Part shown: one piece after another, positions 58,657-64,000 of the stretch
Layout of the letters: each line of letters starts with the position of its first letter
Numbering within the stretch: position 1 is the first letter of the stretch
Assembly: GCA_025617745.1 (NCBI GenBank)
Contig: CM046869.1
Coordinates: 10,187,168-10,251,167, forward strand
Length of the DNA stretch: 64,000 nucleotides
Direction: 5' to 3'
DNA from: Heliocidaris erythrogramma
Lineage: Eukaryota; Echinodermata; Echinoidea; Camarodonta; Echinometridae
Notes under the pieces: generated by a model
The model's database searches: none
What the model was told of the DNA's origin: nothing
The model's input: the letters and a program-made list of their open reading frames with translations, nothing else
Translations under genes and position numbers: made by a program

Positions 58657-58984
58657 GTTTGTCATATTGCTTTGGACATTTAAATATGTATTCGGCTATT
58701 CCAACTCTCTGCAATGAATGTATATTTATATCCTTGCCTTTTCTGTTATTTGTAATCTATTTTATGCTATTTTGCCATGTATTCAACTCAATTTTATGAA
58801 ATTTGAGTAAATTAAATCATTTAGGCCTATATAGACAATGCAGTGACATAGTCACTTGTCGTGGTTGTAAGAAATGAAGTTGTGATAAATTCCCTGTGTT
58901 TGTCAGATTTTTTGTTGTTGCTCATATAATGAGTTTAATACCTAAGTGAATACGTTGCACCTGAAATAAGCATCATTATTTTTA

Positions 58985-59410
58985 TACTGGGATTTGAAGG
59001 AACATTTCCCAAAGTAATTTTAGATAACAGTACTTGAAGTTTTGGGATTCTTTAAGGTGGTTTTTTTTTAATCTCTTCAAATTGTTTTATAATATACATT
59101 TTATTGTTTGAAGTAGTCAAATTATTATTATACTGGGATTTGAAGGAACATTTCCCAAAGCAATTTTTGATAACAGTACTTGAAGTTTTGGGATTCTTTA
59201 AGGTGGTTTTTTTTTAATCTCTTCAAATTGTTTTATAATATACATTTTATTGTTTGAAGTAGTCAAATTATTATTATACTGGGATTTGAAGGAACATTTC
59301 CCAAAGCAATTTTTGATAACAGTACTTGAAGTTTTGGGATTCTTTAAGGTTTTTTTTTAATCTCTTATAATATACATTTTATTGTTTGTAAGTAGTCAAA
59401 TTTCAATCAA
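58985..59410 (+). repeat. 146-bp tandem repeat, about 2.9 units
   Basis: TACTGGGATTTGAAGGAACA starts units at 58985, 59131 and 59277, an exact 146-bp period. The last unit carries small deletions (shortened T-run, missing CAAATTGTTT). Confidence 0.95.
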
Positions 59411-59562
59411 TTAATTATATAAAACAATACAAACATGAATTGATATTTGTTCATGAAGTGATATTTGGTAAAAATATTTAGAGAGCAAGCAGATTGAAAT
59501 CATGATTATCTTGATTATGAAAGAATTGCTTTCTTAAATTTTCTGCCGACCATTTGGCAAGT

Positions 59563-60064
59563 ATATTACGCCTTTCAAACCAGTTTCCCCGCTTAACTTC
59601 CCCGGTGAAAATCTTCAAATGTTTACGAGCACGAATTCCTTAGGTTATGTGGGGAAGTACAGGAGCACCATTCAGACCGACCTCACTTCCCCGGGGAAAG
59701 TTGCCATTGGTTACGAATTCCACGTTCAATTGGCCGGAAGTCAGGTCAGATTCAGGGCGGGCGTGCTTGTGTTTTCGCGCGGGGTTAATGAAAGTCGATG
59801 CGACCGGTGCGACCGGAAGTGATAATTGCTTGCTGACGTATTTCACCTGGGAAGTTCTCCGCCGACCCTTTCAAACCAGCCACTCACCCGCTTAAACTCT
59901 CTTCGCCCGTGTAAGTTCTCCACCTTGGTAGGTGGAGAAGTTACGCAGGGAAGTTAAGCGGGTGACTTTTCCCTTGTCCTTTTCAGACCAAACCTTTCCC
60001 CGCGTAACTCTAAACTTACGTGGGGAACTTACGCGGGTAAGTGCTTCGTTTGAAAGGGGTATTA
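59563..60064. mobile_element. GC-rich foldback element
   Basis: The left end ATTACGCCTTTCAAAC and the right end GTTTGAAAGGGGTATT are inverted. Inner parts repeat TTCCCCGCTTAACTTCCCC and AAGTTACGCAGGGAAGTTAA motifs in both directions. Non-coding, about 500 bp. Confidence 0.65.
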
Positions 60065-60369
60065 ATTGGTCGTCAGACAAGCATTTTTCCCAGTTGAAGA
60101 AGTGTATGTTATATTAATATACTCAGTACTAGAGTTCAGTTCCCTTTACGTACTATCTCTTTGGGGATGAATAGAGAATACTCTATTGATATTGCTTCAG
60201 GTGAGGCTGGCATGTAGAATCAAGAGATTGAGATTGGGGTGAAATTTGTCAAAAAAAATGTTTTTTTTTTCAGGTATGACCATATGTCATATCTGGTATA
60301 TTGCCTACTGTCAGTACTGAGTGTCAGAAGGATATTAACTCCGTTTTAAATGATGTAAAGATAAAGTCG

Positions 60370-60722
60370 AGTTCTGGTCATGTGATGACACTGTGAAAGT
60401 AACTGTCTGGAAGCAATTGGGAAAGGTTGATTATATAGTCCATAAGTATTGTTATATGCTGTAACGTTTTGGAATCACTAAAATTAGAAGAAATAGACAC
60501 AACTCTGCTTGAGAGTCACATGCACTGCACACAGAAATGTGTATTTGGGACTATATACATGCACACATGTGGAATGAAAGTTTGGCCCGAACATTTCAGC
60601 TGTTCCTTGTCATATTTCGAATATAAGGGCAATTAAAGAGCAACCTTTCTCGGGTGACATTTCTTCTTTGATTATCTTCCAAACTGACCCCAAGAGAACT
60701 GAGAAAGCTCACAAATTATTTT
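60370..60722 (+). repeat. Dispersed repeat, copy 2
   Basis: Colinear with 643-1003 (shared GAGTTCTGGTCAT, AAGGTTGAT, CACACATGTGG, GAAAGCTCACAAATTA). Confidence 0.6.
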
Positions 60723-60880
60723 TAACCTTTCCAAGCACTGGACCTTCTCCTCAAGTTAATACCTTTACAATAATTGTTATAAGCTACTGAAATCCTTGAA
60801 TATGATGGGCTGAGAGCAAATTTATCATAGAAATGGGGCAGTTGTAATTGATTACAAGTGCTTTGAAACAGGGCCATGGG

Positions 60881-61107
60881 GTGGTATTCTGAGATTTATT
60901 TTATATTGATTGATTTTAGTGAAATAAGTTAATTTTCATAACAAAATGTACACTTATGGCGCATCATTGGTTAATGACTGCGCAAAAGTGGCTGCGTACG
61001 TGGAATTCATTTGTGCAAACCCCAATGAAATGTTGCAATTCAAAATTTGTTTTGACAAATAAAATCTTTTCACTAAAATCAAGATAAAATAATTCTCAGA
61101 ATACCAC
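60881..61107. mobile_element. Foldback MITE
   Basis: Arms GTGGTATTCTGAGATTTATT and, inverted, GTGGTATTCTGAGAATTATT continue through ATTTTAGTGAAA. 227 bp, non-coding. Confidence 0.7.
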
Positions 61108-62050
61108 ACCTGGTCATGTTATACAAATGGAAAAGCATTGTATAGGAATATTAAACTATTTGGAATTAAAATGTTTCTTTATTTGTCGGTCGACTATGTA
61201 ATAAGAAGATGAAAAGAAGTCATCTAATCAAAGTGCATATAACGTGACAAGAAAAGAATAGTACAGGAATTTCATTACTTTTAATTTTTTAATAGAGATT
61301 GTATGTGAAATTAAATTATGGAATATAAATGTTGGATTTGTATTAAGCATAATATTTGTAGATGTAATTCAGTACTGAAATCATGGCATAATAAATTATC
61401 CTCTCTGCTTATTACTCTGACATAGTTGTTGAATTTGCGTGATTTTTCATAATTTCTTGTCTTGTCTTTTTTTCCGAATTTTATTCTCTTGTTTTTTATC
61501 TATTTCTTTCTAACTCGAATTATCTCTTTATCACTTTCTGCCTTATCCCACTCTCTCTGTCTTTCCCACTTATTCTTTTTCTCTCTCTCCTTTCCCTATA
61601 CCTCTATTTTTTATGTCTCTCTCTCTCCCTCTTTCCATATCTCTGTCTACATAGTCCTTTCTCATGCATCCTCTCTCCATCTCTCATACTATCTCTACCT
61701 CATATCCCCCTCTCTCCCTCCCTTCTTTTCTCTCTCTCTCTCCCTCCCTTCTCTCTCTCCCTCCCTTCTCTCTCTCTCCCTCCCTTCTCTCTCTCTCCCT
61801 CTCCCTCGATCCCTTCTCTCTCTCTCGCTCTCTCTGTCTTCCTCTGAATACACATGAGATTTCCTGTAGCCTGTTTACCAGGTAGAGTGGGTTTTGCAGC
61901 TCTCCAAGGAATCCTGTTTTTGTTTTGGAGTGTAGACAGAATTATCCCTCTATATTGAGCTGTCAGTCATTCATGAAATACTTAGTAGGTGTAAAGCGTG
62001 GGTTACATTTGTCTGATAACGATATTGATAAGATATTTCATTAAAGGTAC
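61108..62050. other. No gene; CT-rich tract
   Basis: A pyrimidine (TCTC/CTCCC) microsatellite occupies about 61540-61845. The rest is AT-rich with no gene recognised. Confidence 0.6.
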
Positions 62051-62060
62051 ACACAAGAGC

Positions 62061-62432
62061 TAGTGTGCAGGCACAAATCCTGGTAAGTCGTAACAGAGTG
62101 TCTGCACTGTAAGACTACCATAGGCCCTGTACTTAACTGGGCGTTGTGGCGTGCGCCTGTAATCCAGCTACCAGTGGAAGTTATAAACTGATTCAGCGGA
62201 CCCAGGTTCGAGACTGAGTCACGCCTTTCGGATGGTGACGTTAAAGGTCGGTCCCAGACGTAAATAATCATATCTGATTGATACACGTCTGTAAAAACCC
62301 AATTACACACACACACACATCCACACACACACCCACAATATAGCTGCTCCTGACACGACCAGTAGGTAGCTGGGTTAGGCTTCTCAGATGATTTTCTGAT
62401 AGTGTCAAATTAGGGTATGTGCTTGCAGACTA
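62061..62432 (+). mobile_element. TAGTTTGCAG MITE, copy 3, split by a SINE
   Basis: Ends TAGTGTGCAGGCACAAATCC and CTTGCAGACTA. Flanks CACAAGAGC (62052-62060) and CCCTAGAGC (62433-62441) match at 7 of 9 positions. The SINE at 62135-62340 interrupts it. The MITE halves join colinearly with copies 1 and 2 without it. Confidence 0.75.
62135..62340 (+). repeat. SINE with 7SL-like head and (CA)n tail
   Basis: The head CTGGGCGTTGTGGCGTGCGC continues TGTAATCCAGCTACC, closely resembling the 5' domain of 7SL RNA. Downstream AGGTTCGAGACTG fits a pol III box B. The body TTTCGGATGGTGACGTTAAA matches the copy at 31705-31935. It ends in CA repeats (62306-62336). A tRNA-type head with chance resemblance remains possible. 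Confidence 0.6.
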
Positions 62433-62480
62433 CCCTAGAGCTGCCTGACTACATACTCGCACGTACACACGGTATGGTAG

Positions 62481-62675
62481 TAGTCTGCAAGCACATACCC
62501 TAATTTGACACTTTATCAGAAAATCATTGTGTCTTGAGAGAAGCCTAATTCAGCTAACACTCTGGTCGTGTCAATACAGGCTGTGTCAGGAGCAGCTACC
62601 TACCGTACTGGCCTATGGTAGTCTTACAGCGCAGACTCTCTTTTACGACTGACCAGGGTTTGTGCCTGCAAACTA
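62481..62675 (-). mobile_element. TAGTTTGCAG MITE, copy 4, inverted
   Basis: TAGTCTGCAAGCACATACCC at the left and GGTTTGTGCCTGCAAACTA at the right. Flanks GTATGGTAG (62472-62480) and GTATACTAG (62676-62684) match at 7 of 9. It lies 48 bp from copy 3 in opposite orientation. Confidence 0.78.
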
Positions 62676-62964
62676 GTATACTAGTAGTAGGGTGTACCTA
62701 ATATTGAAAATATCGTTATCGTTTTCGTTATCGGACAAATGTGACCCATCTCTATCTTTGCCCCCATCTCTCTTCGACTGAGAGTCACATACACCGACGC
62801 CAACTTGGCCGTGATTCTCCTGATGTTCTCTACTGCTTATTTAATATATATCACAAATAATCATGATTATCGATATATTCATCAATAAATTGCACTATCG
62901 TTGTATCACAAAATTATCTTCAATGCCATTGTTTTCCCCCTTTATATCTTACACCTAGTAGAAA

Positions 62965-63352
62965 TCTCAGATCCTCAAATCATAACCTTCAGCTCAGCTA
63001 CCCAATGACCCGAAATTTGTCAGGTGATAGGACTTTCACAGTTACTGCATCGAGGCTATGGAATAATCTCCCCTTGACCATTGGACAGTCAGCATCCATA
63101 AAGACCTTTAAAAAAGCTGTGAAATCATATTTATTTTAAATCCGCTATCAAATTTTGTAACATGTACATTCATTTACATTTTGTCTCCATAAAACCACTT
63201 GGTAGTTTCCCACATGAACGACTGAAGAGTAATTTTTTTCTGATTTGTGTTTATATAAAAAAATATAATGTGTTCTATAATTTAAATATTTTGTAAACGC
63301 TCCGAGCCTTATGGGAAGGGCGTACTAAATGCTTACTGTATTGTATCTCGAC
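62965..63352 (+). pseudogene. LINE 3' end fragment (CR1/L2/Rex-like)
   Basis: The frame ending at TAA 63137-63139 encodes SSNHNLQLSYPMTRNLSGDR, then TFTVTASRLWNNLP and FKKAVKSYLF. This is the characteristic C-terminus of CR1/L2-type LINE ORF2 (RSFS..AP.LWN.LP...FK..LK..LF). It is followed by a 3' UTR to about 63352. No endonuclease or RT remains, so it is a 5'-truncated insertion. Confidence 0.75.
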
Positions 63353-64000
63353 CATTGATTCAGATTTTCAAAAATAACAATGACCCAAAATACGAATAAC
63401 AATGCTAATAATCATGGCCGGTCTAGCCATTTCATCGATGGGGTCACGTGCCCGGTCGCGCTTACTAGATGAGAGAGACCAAGATCAGCAAGGCGGGTGA
63501 TATCTTCTTTTCACGTTTCCTTCCCCTCTCTCTATCTTTCTTTCTTTCTTTCTCGTCTTCTCTTTCTCTATTCACCCCCTTTCTTTTGCCGTTCAGTTCG
63601 GGGAGGGGGAGGGGGGGGGGGGTGTGGGGCGGGGCACGTGCCCCTAACAGTACCAATGAATCTCATAGCGATAATGTTATATTTTATACAGTGCATTACA
63701 TAAATGTTGTTGGAACGTAATGACTTACTCCAGATAAAATGACACTATTCAACTCTTTTAAGGTGTGCAGCTAATCTGCTAATGAGTTGAAATTTTCGAG
63801 TTTTTTGTCACAAATTCGGATGTTTCAATCACCTAGCATGCCGAGTACAAATATACACAGTACTTGTAATTTCGAGGGCAAAGTGTATAAAAATAAATCA
63901 TGAACATTATTGTTATTTTTCCTTTATCGAAAATATAATATAAATCGTTTAACAGCCTAATTATGAACGATGTTATTAAAGTGTTATGACGTACAGTATA
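63353..64000. other. No gene recognised
   Basis: CT/TTTC-rich tract at 63515-63575 and G-rich run at 63600-63635. No exon was recognised up to the window end. Confidence 0.5.

Noticed and set aside
1..64000. CRISPR arrays, operons, bacterial promoters
   Set aside because: Sequence is eukaryotic; no regularly spaced short repeats with unique spacers were seen.

Overview
This is a eukaryotic, intron-rich, AT-rich window packed with mobile DNA. Single-gene exons have canonical GT-AG introns. It contains a DED-type caspase, an MFSD6-like transporter, a DIRS-type tyrosine-recombinase retrotransposon, a CsRn1-like Ty3/gypsy element with a tRNA-Trp primer site, tRNA-headed SINEs and very many foldback MITEs with long G-runs. 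Together these suggest a marine invertebrate deuterostome. An echinoderm such as a sea urchin is my best guess, but it is not proven by the sequence alone.

Layout. 1-8.87 kb: no host gene recognised. It holds a SINE, dispersed repeats, a 1.7-kb mariner-like TIR element with two nested palindromic MITEs that each carry telomere-like repeats, a hAT-like relic and a possible hammerhead ribozyme motif. 8.89-20.6 kb (+): a seven-coding-exon MFSD6-like membrane transporter whose introns are full of MITEs and a 330-bp polypyrimidine tract. 20.6-32.1 kb: intergenic or 5' intronic DNA with G-rich hAT-like MITEs, a SINE, two copies of a MITE with 9-bp target duplications, and a CpG-rich segment at about 27.9-28.3 kb with a perfect kappaB-type site and a good splice donor (possible promoter/5' exon of the caspase). 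32.1-37.1 kb: a Ty3/gypsy element with matching 682-bp LTRs and a defective interior. 38.9-50.5 kb (+): a nine-coding-exon caspase with an N-terminal death-effector-like domain. 52.5-58.7 kb: a nearly complete DIRS-1-like element. 58.7-64 kb: tandem repeats, foldbacks, two more copies of the 9-bp-TSD MITE (one split by a SINE with a 7SL-like head) and a LINE 3' fragment.

The two host genes are in the same orientation. They have no obvious functional link: one is a polytopic transporter, the other a cysteine protease of cell death or immune signalling. Exon phases were checked by hand and join in frame in both genes (652 and 503 codons). Most of the remaining sequence is transposon-derived. 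The most useful observations concern the transposons: several families can be defined here, with termini and target duplications, from copies within this one window.
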